From a virus, in the IMG/VR virus record IMGVR_UViG_3300033141_004289, positions 1-64,000 of that record: a stretch of DNA of 64,000 nt. One strand, 5' to 3'. The notes under the pieces were generated by a model. It saw nothing but the letters and a program-made list of their open reading frames with translations. It was not told the origin of the DNA and ran no database searches. A program made the position numbers and the translations under genes. This document shows, one piece after another, positions 31,323-38,326 of this stretch (the stretch's first letter is position 1; each line of letters starts with the position of its first letter).

Positions 31323-31949
31323 ATGTCAAATTTTCCAGAAACACCAATAAAAAAGAACGGTCTATCAAGGCTTGAAAAGAAGTGTTTAATTGAGCAACAC
31401 TTTAAAGCAATAATGGAAACATTAGAACTTGATCTATCTGATGACTCACTGAAAGATACCCCAAAGAGGGTAGCTAAAATGTATGTAGATGAAATATACA
31501 AAGGGTTATTAGAAGAGAATTTTCCTAAGATAACCTGTGTAGATAATAAGTTTGGTAGTCAAATGGTGACTATGGGCGACATAACTTTAAATTCCAGTTG
31601 TGAGCATCATTTTGTAACCATTTGTGGGTACGCCCATATTAGCTATATTCCAAATGAAAAAGTAATTGGATTATCAAAATTAAATAGATTGGTTGATTAT
31701 TATGGTAGTCGTCCACAGGTTCAAGAACGATTAACAGAACAAATACAGAAAAAGATATGTGAATTATTGGATACTGAAGATGTTGCTGTTACAATTGATG
31801 GAGTACATTTTTGTGTTAGAGCAAGAGGAATTAGAGATAGTAGTTCTGTAACTAGAACAAGCTCACTAGGTGGAACATTTATGAGTGTTGAAACTTGTAG
31901 GGCAGAATACTTTAATAATATACCCAAATTAGCAGATTTTAAATTATAA
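31323..31949 (+). CDS. folE: FolE, GTP cyclohydrolase I
   Basis: 208 residues; AAGGAT leader. Makes dihydroneopterin triphosphate from GTP, first step to preQ0. Conserved core: DTPKRVAKMY (about residue 42), SSCEHHFVTICGYAHISYIP with Zn ligands Cys and His, GLSKLNRLVDYYGSRPQVQERL, and C-terminal VHFCVRARGI then SSSVTRTSSLGG. Typical length for the bacterial enzyme. Next to queE and two set members. Confidence 0.95.
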   Translation: MSNFPETPIKKNGLSRLEKKCLIEQHFKAIMETLELDLSDDSLKDTPKRVAKMYVDEIYKGLLEENFPKITCVDNKFGSQMVTMGDITLNSSCEHHFVTICGYAHISYIPNEKVIGLSKLNRLVDYYGSRPQVQERLTEQIQKKICELLDTEDVAVTIDGVHFCVRARGIRDSSSVTRTSSLGGTFMSVETCRAEYFNNIPKLADFKL

Positions 31950-31958
31950 GGATTAATT

Positions 31959-32387
31959 ATGAAATTAGCAGAAAAGATTTTAAACATAGGCGAGGCAGTA
32001 TCTAATATCCCAGACGGGTTTTATGAAGTTAAGAAATTTTTTAGAGTTGGGTTCGGTGCTTGGAGCATGACTTTTAGGCCGGGACAAATACTTTCTTATA
32101 AAAAAAGAAAATTAGAGCAGTGGGACGCACTCTCAAAAACATTTAAGACCAGAAAACCACCTATACAAGGTAGAGAGACATTTGATCTGACAGCTTATGA
32201 CGATAATTACGAGCAGAAGATTCAAATCAAAAAATTCTTGGATAATGTTGAGTCACTAAAAGAGAAAGAATTTAATAAACGAATAATGGCGTCACTCCCT
32301 GAAATTACAGGTACAGTTAAAGATGTAATGAAAAAGATGAAGGATTTACCACCTAAAACTAAAGTGAAGTTAATTGTAGAAAAGTAA
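31959..32387 (+). CDS. Putative internal head protein (MKLAEKIL class)
   Basis: 142 residues; AAGGAT leader. Starts MKLAEKILNIGEA, with IGE|A at 10-12, the closest match to a T4-type processing site (I-x-E then Ala). The body has a compact basic N-terminal domain (GFYEVKKFFRVGFGAWSMTF) and a helical C-terminus. Function unknown. Confidence 0.72.
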   Translation: MKLAEKILNIGEAVSNIPDGFYEVKKFFRVGFGAWSMTFRPGQILSYKKRKLEQWDALSKTFKTRKPPIQGRETFDLTAYDDNYEQKIQIKKFLDNVESLKEKEFNKRIMASLPEITGTVKDVMKKMKDLPPKTKVKLIVEK

Positions 32388-32408
32388 TGGATTTTTAAAG
32401 GATTAAGA

Positions 32409-32612
32409 ATGCATAAAATCTTTGTAGACATGGATGTTCTACGGTCTTTAATAACTAATGGATTTCAAGCATCCAAAATAGCCAATCATTTCAAAATATC
32501 AGCACCAACAGTAAAACGAATCTGTAAAGAAAATAAACTATTTCATCAATTAAAAGCCAATGGAATTAAGGCCAATCAAGAGCATTGTAAAGTTGTTAGA
32601 TTTAAATATTGA
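32409..32612 (+). CDS. Small helix-turn-helix protein
   Basis: 67 residues; AAAGGA leader. LRSLITNGFQASKIANHFKI then APTVKRICKENKL is a HTH of the homeodomain/resolvase type. Probably a regulator. Overlaps the next open frame by 4 bases. Confidence 0.7.
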   Translation: MHKIFVDMDVLRSLITNGFQASKIANHFKISAPTVKRICKENKLFHQLKANGIKANQEHCKVVRFKY

Positions 32613-32620
32613 GGTTTATC

Positions 32621-33043
32621 ATGAAGATTTTCTTATTATGTTTATTGGTTGTGCCATTAAATTTATTCGCTATTAATTTATTTCCAGATATTAAATTTAC
32701 TTCTGGTTCTTTTTGTACTGCTAAACATTCAGATTTTAAAGAGTATAGATATAAGGCCAATATTCCTATCTGTAAAAGAAGAGTAACAAGTGGTGTAAAA
32801 ACAAAGGTTTATAACAGCTATAATGTACCTAAATCAGAAAGAAAAAATTATACTGTTGACCACTATATTCCATTATTTATGGGTGGGGATAACAGCATAG
32901 AAAACTTATGGCCTCAACATAGGATGCTTAGTACAGCAAAAATAGAACAAAGGCTTTATTTTTTACTATCAGGTGGTAGACTATCACATAACGAAAGTTT
33001 GTGGTTTATGCTGGAGATTAAAAACAAAAAACCAAGGAAGTAG
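32621..33043 (+). CDS. Exported HNH nuclease
   Basis: 140 residues from ATG 32621 (GAGG leader). A signal peptide (MKIFLLCLLVVPLNLFA) is followed by a domain with two cysteines and the HNH-type motif YTVDHYIPLFMGGDNSIENL (residues about 80-99), which resembles the Asp-His...Asn core of secreted nucleases. Predicted periplasmic. It could destroy incoming DNA of competing phages or host DNA released during infection; inference. Confidence 0.78.
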   Translation: MKIFLLCLLVVPLNLFAINLFPDIKFTSGSFCTAKHSDFKEYRYKANIPICKRRVTSGVKTKVYNSYNVPKSERKNYTVDHYIPLFMGGDNSIENLWPQHRMLSTAKIEQRLYFLLSGGRLSHNESLWFMLEIKNKKPRK

Positions 33044-33044
33044 T

Positions 33045-33245
33045 ATGTTTATTTCATGGGAACAGGCCAAGAGTATCTTACAGCAGAGGATTATTGAGCT
33101 GTCCAAATTTGATGCTATGGATATTGATAGGATATCTTCCGAAAGAGAAAGGGCCATAGCAAGGATTAGCCAGCAGACTTTAAAGCTCAATAAGCGCCTA
33201 TTAATGGAGAGTAAAGGCCATAAAAGCAATGGCCGATATCACTAA
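33045..33245 (+). CDS. Small helical protein
   Basis: 66 residues from ATG 33045 (AAGGAAG leader; the open frame extends left into the nuclease gene). Arg/Lys- and Glu-rich helix, likely coiled coil (DRISSERERAIARISQQTL). Last + strand gene before the convergent minus-strand operon, only 4 bases away. Confidence 0.6.
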   Translation: MFISWEQAKSILQQRIIELSKFDAMDIDRISSERERAIARISQQTLKLNKRLLMESKGHKSNGRYH

Positions 33246-33249
33246 CCTT

Positions 33250-33555
33250 CTATTTAGCCTCCTTTTTAAAATAGATTGCTTCAAATGATCTTTTAGATAA
33301 ATATTTATGATCTAATTCTGGGTTTTCTTCCCTGCAGGTTTTAGCATCAAAATAATCCCTTTCAACTTTAGCATGGACAACAATACATTTTTCAAACTTA
33401 TAATTTTCATCTAATAATAACCTGTTTTTAACAAATACTTCGACCACCTTAATCTTCTCTTCAATTTCAGTTTTTTGTTGTCTAAGCATTTTCAATTCTT
33501 TAACATATTTTTCTTGGTCTTCACTTAGTTCTTTTATTTCATTTAGATTTTCCAT
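33250..33555 (-). CDS. Coiled-coil protein (end of minus-strand operon)
   Basis: 101 residues. Heptad-rich N-terminal half (EKYVKELKMLRQQKTEIEEK), then a small globular tail with C-IVVH and CREENP. GGAG leader within the upstream gene. Last gene of the minus-strand operon, convergent with the + strand gene ending at 33245. Confidence 0.65.
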   Translation of the reverse strand: MENLNEIKELSEDQEKYVKELKMLRQQKTEIEEKIKVVEVFVKNRLLLDENYKFEKCIVVHAKVERDYFDAKTCREENPELDHKYLSKRSFEAIYFKKEAK

Positions 33556-34003
33556 GACTTCTCCTTTTACTGTGACCTCTCATTAATTCTTTAACAATCC
33601 AATTACCGAATGAGTGTAATTCACTTATATCCATATTTTCAGATAGTTCTAATAGCTTTTTAAATTCACCATGTTTAAAAAGATTCGCATTAGAAATATC
33701 TCTCCTTTGTTTTAGTTTTCTACTTTCACTCATAGCGAGTTCATGCTCAATTGCCCACGTTTCGGCCTTCTTATGCCTTTTCATCCAGTCTATTAAGTCT
33801 GGTGAGCTTAATATCGTTGTGCCGTTTTTCTTAGTGTGCTTGGCTATATACCAAAATCCAATACTAGTTTGCTTCACTGCACAATTCCATATTTTTTCCA
33901 TACCTTTTTCATCTAGAAATACACTCCTTAATTTTCCATTTATAAATCGTCTACCCTTATAAGCGAGGGCAATTTCACCTCTTTTTAGTTTTTCTTTTTT
34001 CAT
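33539..34003 (-). CDS. Hypothetical basic protein
   Basis: 154 residues from the ATG at 34003, preceded by GGGAGATAAGG; a start at 34030 in the same frame would overlap the upstream gene further. Basic and helical, with a C-terminal HSKRRSHGKSK. No family recognised. Confidence 0.65.
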   Translation of the reverse strand: MKKEKLKRGEIALAYKGRRFINGKLRSVFLDEKGMEKIWNCAVKQTSIGFWYIAKHTKKNGTTILSSPDLIDWMKRHKKAETWAIEHELAMSESRKLKQRRDISNANLFKHGEFKKLLELSENMDISELHSFGNWIVKELMRGHSKRRSHGKSK

Positions 34004-34005
34004 CC

Positions 34006-34200
34006 TTATCTCCCTTCTATAATTACCCATTTTTCAGCCACATCTAGCAAATGGTTGTAGTTACCGGATTTCATATCTTCCATTTCTCTTTCCACTGCTT
34101 CCTCAGATGCGTTTTGTTGTAGCATCGCTTTTTTAACTATTCCCATAATGGCAAAGGCGTTTCCCATCGGACCATTAATGTCGATAAAATAAGTTTTCAT
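34006..34200 (-). CDS. Conserved small phage/plasmid protein
   Basis: 64 residues. The pattern DINGPMGNAFAIMG near the N-terminus, then EMKSGNYNHLLDVAEKW (with an acidic M-x-S-x-[ND]-Y motif), resembles a small family spread over phages and plasmids and of unknown function. Overlaps the ArdC-like gene by 4 bases. Confidence 0.75.
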   Translation of the reverse strand: MKTYFIDINGPMGNAFAIMGIVKKAMLQQNASEEAVEREMEDMKSGNYNHLLDVAEKWVIIEGR

Positions 34201-35060
34201 TCTTCCTCCTGTTTTTTATTTAATATATAATCTGCGGCTTTTTGGGCCTGAGCAGCACCTAGTATTAATAATTTTGGGTCATCTTTTAATCGTTTAATCC
34301 AACCACTAATGTATGCAACTGAGTTATCCATTATCTCTTCACTATTTATATTTGTTTCAGCACATAAAAATGAACTAGTTATTTCAGCGACAATTTCTTC
34401 TTTGCTATATTTATGATCTCCAAATTTTCCTATATTAGTTACCCCTTCTCTATCTAACCTTTTTACATGGCCTGTAGAGTGACCTAATTCGTGGAATAAG
34501 GTTGCATAATAGTGTTCTGGATTATCGAATGTTTCCTTTTTAGGCATTGCTATAGAGTCTGACTCTGGATTATAACAGGCCCTAGAACCTCTTATTCCAA
34601 TTCTAGGCGGTTCCTGCATACCTGATATAACCGATTCACATTTATAGATCGGATTAAATTCGTTTAACTCAATTTCAGGTTTATCGTATTCAATCCCTTC
34701 TGTTTGCTCTAAATTAAATACTCGATAGTATCTTAATGTAAAAAATGTTTCATCTTTTTCAACACCTTCTTTAACTACTTTTTTGGTGTAGGTTTTCCAA
34801 AATACAATTGGAAAACTTTTTTCACCTTTTATAACCTTGCCTTTTTTTTCACTTATCTGCTTATAAGTTAGCCAATAAGGTGACTCATATCCGGCCATCA
34901 ATAAGAGGAATACATTTATCCCTCTATATTTAGAATCTGATTTAAAATTTTTAGGCCATTGCTCAGAAGATTTCCAAGGTTTATGCCAAGGGATTATACC
35001 CTCTTCTAATTTTTTAATAATTTGATCTGTAATAATCTGATAAACATCTAATTTAGCCAT
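34197..35060 (-). CDS. ArdC-like antirestriction protein
   Basis: 287 residues from the ATG at 35060 (AAGGAT fits this better than 35066). N-terminal DUF1738 ssDNA-binding domain: DVYQIITDQIIKKLEEGIIP, PWHKPW and YRGINVFLLL; C-terminal zinc metallopeptidase-like domain with HELGH (about residue 188) and a second acidic region GNKFGDHKYSKEEIVAE. ArdC proteins bind single-stranded DNA and protect incoming DNA from type I and some type II restriction. Expression from a strong sigma70 promoter early in infection would suit that role. Confidence 0.88.
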   Translation of the reverse strand: MAKLDVYQIITDQIIKKLEEGIIPWHKPWKSSEQWPKNFKSDSKYRGINVFLLLMAGYESPYWLTYKQISEKKGKVIKGEKSFPIVFWKTYTKKVVKEGVEKDETFFTLRYYRVFNLEQTEGIEYDKPEIELNEFNPIYKCESVISGMQEPPRIGIRGSRACYNPESDSIAMPKKETFDNPEHYYATLFHELGHSTGHVKRLDREGVTNIGKFGDHKYSKEEIVAEITSSFLCAETNINSEEIMDNSVAYISGWIKRLKDDPKLLILGAAQAQKAADYILNKKQEEE

Positions 35061-35083
35061 ATCCATATCCTTGTTTTTTATAG

Positions 35084-35302
35084 TTACACTTCTCCTAAAT
35101 AAAAGAGTGTTGATAAATATTGGTTGTTTGTTGGGTCATTTTCACGATCATGTTCATTAATATACTTTATTGAATTGTTAGACTGGTGAATCTCATAATG
35201 GTATAAAAAATTGTTAGGATTTAATCCCCATATTTTGATATCGTATCTAACAATAACAATCTTACCGAAAATATCTAAATATACACCGTTTGGTAGTTGC
35301 AT
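35084..35302 (-). CDS. Hypothetical protein
   Basis: 72 residues with AGAGG four bases upstream. Beta-rich N-terminus (GVYLDIFGKIVIVRYD) with aromatic residues; acidic middle. No family recognised. Confidence 0.65.
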   Translation of the reverse strand: MQLPNGVYLDIFGKIVIVRYDIKIWGLNPNNFLYHYEIHQSNNSIKYINEHDRENDPTNNQYLSTLFYLGEV

Positions 35303-35310
35303 TTTAACCT

Positions 35311-35574
35311 CTATATGTTTTTCATTTTATTAAAATAATACTTACACTGCTTATGAATTTCTTTATCCGTATTTCTTGCTATGATGCCATGTAGTAGGGT
35401 AGTTAGAATATCCACTTCACTATTAATATTATCTATACATTCTTCATGGTTTTGTTCCCATGTTGCCCTTGAAACACTCTGGTCTTTAAAATATTGCTCG
35501 TGAAGTTCACTCCAATATTTAATGTTTTTTAGATGTAAATTAATTTGATCTCTTGTTTCTTTTAATAGCTGCAT
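35311..35574 (-). CDS. Hypothetical helical protein
   Basis: 87 residues; very strong GGGAGGGG leader. Largely helical with conserved-looking WEQNHEECIDNI. Cysteines are few and not paired. No function recognised. Confidence 0.65.
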   Translation of the reverse strand: MQLLKETRDQINLHLKNIKYWSELHEQYFKDQSVSRATWEQNHEECIDNINSEVDILTTLLHGIIARNTDKEIHKQCKYYFNKMKNI

Positions 35575-35575
35575 T

Positions 35576-36247
35576 TTACCCCTCCCTTTTCATTTTGTTC
35601 ATAAATGCCATTTCTTCTTGCTTCATTTCGTACTCGGCAAATGCTGTTTTGTCTTTTCTATGCTCGAGCGCATCTTTTCTATCATCATATTCCTGTGATT
35701 CAATCTCACCATCGTTGTAAAGGTTTTTTAATCCTTCCAATTCATCTTTAACTTGATCGTCAATTTTCGTTCTCTTTTTCTTTTCCACTAACGGCTTACC
35801 AAATATCATTTGGAAACAAATAGGACCAAATCCACTTAGGATAGATTCAGGAACTGTTAAGGTTCTCGCACATTTAGCACAATGACCTTTATGATAGAAA
35901 TTTACATGATCGGGTATTTTGTGATCATTTAAGCAGATTACAAACCAGATAATTGATTTAACTGATTGAGCATCCCTTCCAATTCTGGATTTATGAGAAT
36001 GATTGTAATAAGTCTTATCGCCTTTAACTCGGAGTGAGCCTATAAAGGTGTAATCAGAATCGTTGTCTGAGCCAGTTAAAACATTTACGAACCAAATATC
36101 AGGTGCATCTGGACTCTGCTTTTTGTCATCTTTTAATTTTTTGATCTTATAGGTTAGTCGATTACCTGTCTTTGTATTCTCCATTGTAAAGGTGCAATTA
36201 CCTGCTAAAACGAACTCTTTAATGTTATGCTTAATAATGTTGTCCAT
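35576..36247 (-). CDS. DUF6011-like zinc-binding protein
   Basis: 223 residues; GGGAG leader. The segment GHCAKCARTLTVPESILSGF then GPICFQ (residues about 120-147) is the C-x2-C-R-x-L-T-x2-S-x4-G-x-G-P-x-C signature of the small zinc domain DUF6011 common in phage proteins. Upstream is a beta-rich domain with GNRLTYKIKKLKDD; downstream a charged helical tail. Function unknown. Confidence 0.75.
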   Translation of the reverse strand: MDNIIKHNIKEFVLAGNCTFTMENTKTGNRLTYKIKKLKDDKKQSPDAPDIWFVNVLTGSDNDSDYTFIGSLRVKGDKTYYNHSHKSRIGRDAQSVKSIIWFVICLNDHKIPDHVNFYHKGHCAKCARTLTVPESILSGFGPICFQMIFGKPLVEKKKRTKIDDQVKDELEGLKNLYNDGEIESQEYDDRKDALEHRKDKTAFAEYEMKQEEMAFMNKMKREG

Positions 36248-36274
36248 AATATCTCCCTATTTTAAAGTGTTTTA

Positions 36275-37066
36275 TTACCAACGATATCTGTTACTATTTA
36301 GTCTTCGAGTTGAAAGGTCATCTCGTCTTTGATTTGCTTCTACAGCACCTTTTTCTAAAAGTGGCATAAGAACCTTTAATAGCTTTTTGTAGTTTTTAGA
36401 ATTTAACTGGATTTTAAAAGTTCCTGTAACATGTGGCCCATGGCCGATTCTTACGAGGCCGTTATCTTTTAATCTGATGGCGTAATATCTGTTTGAGGTA
36501 GTCGATCCTCGAGACGCATTTTTGATTAATAAGGTAGGTAAGCACCAACCAAAACCTTCAACATACCATAATTTAATCTCACTATAGAAGCCCAGTTTTT
36601 GCAATTTTTCTATCTCGGCACACCCATATTTCATACCTTTAATTTCTGGATTATTTAACAAATCTGCTGGTGTAAGGCCGCAAGGTAATGCTTCGCCTAA
36701 AATCTTAATTGCTGCTGTAGCTGTTTTAAGAGCATCTTTATATCTTTTTATTTCGCTCTTTTTGAAAGACTCGTCTTCCTTTTTATCCGCAGCTTTTTGT
36801 TTTTTAACATAGGCCGGATATTTTTTTAAGGCAGCTTTTTTGAATATCTTGATTTTAGTGTCGTCACTAAATTTTGGTGGCTTTCGAGAATCGTATAGTT
36901 CACGTGAGGCTGAAACCATACCGCCATATGTATCTATTATAGAGTAGTCACTTTTACTATCACCTATCTTTATTAAAGCATCAAAGGTGTTTTCATTAAC
37001 TAGGTATTTTTTTCTTTCAAATGTGAATTTATAAGCAAACTCTCTGAATTTTTTTAAAATAGCCAT
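36275..37066 (-). CDS. Hypothetical protein, first gene of minus-strand operon
   Basis: 263 residues from the ATG at 37066, which has AAGGAG five to seven bases upstream. An earlier ATG at 37102 would add MGYTHYFKQGET, which resembles the start of a phage protein family; however it overlaps the -10 element (TATAAT at 37106-37101), so a transcript starting near 37094 could not contain it. Largely basic; a helical middle (KKYPAYVKKQKAADKKEDES) and a C-terminal half with tyrosine- and tryptophan-rich segments. No catalytic motif recognised. Confidence 0.7.
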   Translation of the reverse strand: MAILKKFREFAYKFTFERKKYLVNENTFDALIKIGDSKSDYSIIDTYGGMVSASRELYDSRKPPKFSDDTKIKIFKKAALKKYPAYVKKQKAADKKEDESFKKSEIKRYKDALKTATAAIKILGEALPCGLTPADLLNNPEIKGMKYGCAEIEKLQKLGFYSEIKLWYVEGFGWCLPTLLIKNASRGSTTSNRYYAIRLKDNGLVRIGHGPHVTGTFKIQLNSKNYKKLLKVLMPLLEKGAVEANQRRDDLSTRRLNSNRYRW

Positions 37067-37084
37067 TGTCTCTCCTTGTTTAAA

Positions 37085-37105
37085 ATAATGGGTATAACCC
37101 ATTAT
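37085..37105. promoter_or_regulatory. Operator palindrome over -10 and start point
   Basis: Arms ATAATGGGT and ACCCATTAT (9 bp, perfect) with three bases between. It spans the -10 box and the predicted start point of the minus-strand promoter, an ideal repressor site. Confidence 0.6.
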
Positions 37106-37129
37106 AGCTCACTGCACTAATATAGTCAA
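37101..37129 (-). promoter_or_regulatory. Sigma70-like promoter for the minus-strand operon
   Basis: Reading the minus strand: TTGACT (37129-37124), 17-bp spacer, TATAAT (37106-37101). The best host-type promoter in the window. Predicted start near 37094, followed by the AAGGAG of the first gene. Suggests early, host-polymerase expression of the ArdC operon. Confidence 0.78.
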
Positions 37130-37147
37130 GTGTTTAACTTGACTATA
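37121..37147. promoter_or_regulatory. Operator palindrome over -35
   Basis: Arms TATAGTCAAG and CTTGACTATA (10 bp, perfect) with a 7-base spacer, covering the -35 of the minus promoter. Its right arm carries a second TTGACT facing the rightward genes, but I see no matching -10. Together with the 37085-37105 palindrome this makes a two-operator switch between divergent units. Confidence 0.6.
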
Positions 37148-37268
37148 CCTATGATATTACAGGGTTAGCTTTTTTGCAGATTTCGAGTAAAATAGGTGGG
37201 AAAGGCAGCTAAATTTAGTGGATATAACCGCTTAATAGTAGGTGTTTAACTAATAACAAAGGATTGTT

Positions 37269-37997
37269 ATGCATTTTATAACTAAGGTATTTTGGGCGTT
37301 TAGGCCCATTGTTAAGTTTATTGATAAAGCCTTTACTGCCCCTTTTTCTGTTAAAAAAATCACAGGCGATCACTATTATCTATGGAGGGACCAAATTCAG
37401 TCTGGCATGGTCTTTTTAACTAATATCCGAGGTTCAGGTTCTAACCTTATAAACCCTTCCGATTTTAACCATTCTGCTATCTATTTCGGCAAGGGCCTAA
37501 AGTCTGCGATAATTGAAGTTTTAAATGATCTAGTTTATGAATATGACCAAACTAAAGATGTAAATCTAATACCTGTTATTGATAGGCTAAATCTCTTTTT
37601 ATTAAATCATGATATAAGTGACCATATCTGCTATGTTATTGAGGCATTAGGAAAGGGTGTAGTTATTAGCAATTTAGTCACCTTTATAACTACTAAAGAT
37701 AGGGTGATGATATTTAGTCCTAAATTTGCTTCTCTTGAAAGAATAAAAGACACACCGAAGCAAACACTTCGCCATTTAGGGCTACCTTATGATTATGGGT
37801 TTGCTCATGATAATAATGCTAAATATTGTTTTGAACTAGTTGTTGATGCTTATCAGGATGACTTTAAGGATTTAAAGCTTCATCAAAAAGTGTATAGCAT
37901 TTTTGGAAAAGAATTGTATCGTGCTTATTTATCCGATACCTTTACTGATAAGGATAATTGGATGTGCGTTATAGACTCAAAGGACTACATAGTTTAA
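37269..37997 (+). CDS. Permuted NlpC/P60-like (YiiX/YebB-type) hydrolase
   Basis: 242 residues; AAAGGA leader. IQSGMVFLTNIRGSG followed by DFNHSAIYFGKG (His near 69) and, about 115 residues later, NNAKYCFELVVDAY with the presumed catalytic Cys: the H-before-C order typical of permuted NlpC/P60 papain-like enzymes. Such enzymes cut peptides in peptidoglycan or act on lipids. First rightward gene after the divergent promoter region; possibly a head- or tail-associated wall hydrolase. Confidence 0.7.
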   Translation: MHFITKVFWAFRPIVKFIDKAFTAPFSVKKITGDHYYLWRDQIQSGMVFLTNIRGSGSNLINPSDFNHSAIYFGKGLKSAIIEVLNDLVYEYDQTKDVNLIPVIDRLNLFLLNHDISDHICYVIEALGKGVVISNLVTFITTKDRVMIFSPKFASLERIKDTPKQTLRHLGLPYDYGFAHDNNAKYCFELVVDAYQDDFKDLKLHQKVYSIFGKELYRAYLSDTFTDKDNWMCVIDSKDYIV

Positions 37998-38013
37998 TCT
38001 TATTTGTAAAAAT

Positions 38014-38032
38014 ATAGTATATGAAATACTAT
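38014..38032. promoter_or_regulatory. Inverted repeat upstream of the RRM gene
   Basis: Arms ATAGTAT and ATACTAT (7 bp, perfect), spacer ATGAA, in the 66-base gap before the RRM/portal block. No T-run, so an operator or mRNA feature rather than a terminator. Confidence 0.35.
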
Positions 38033-38072
38033 TAGATGTACGTTAAATTTTCACCGAAAAGGGTTGTTGTTT

Positions 38073-38324
38073 ATGAAGAACAAGTTATTCATCGGTGGCT
38101 TAAATTATAAAACTAAAGAAAAGTCACTTAAAGAAGAATTATCAAAATATGGCTCAGTTCTATCACTTAGAATAGTGGTAGATGTTGAATCTGGAAAATC
38201 AAGAGGTTTTGCGTTTGCAACTCTTGATTCTGAACAAGCAGCCAAAAAGGTCATAGAAGAATTAGATAATACCATTTTTGATGACCGAAGAATTGGTGTC
38301 AAAGAATCAATAGATAGGAAGTAG
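38073..38324 (+). CDS. RRM-type RNA-binding protein
   Basis: 83 residues from ATG 38073 (a TTG at 38064 is the alternative). One complete RNA recognition motif: RNP2 LFIGGL at residues 4-9 and RNP1 KSRGFAFATL at about 44-53, both with the aromatic residues needed for stacking on RNA bases. Similar to single-RRM bacterial proteins of cyanobacteria and some Proteobacteria. Rare in phages. It sits 2 bases before the portal gene, so it may regulate late mRNAs; inference. Confidence 0.87.
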   Translation: MKNKLFIGGLNYKTKEKSLKEELSKYGSVLSLRIVVDVESGKSRGFAFATLDSEQAAKKVIEELDNTIFDDRRIGVKESIDRK

Positions 38325-38326
38325 TA

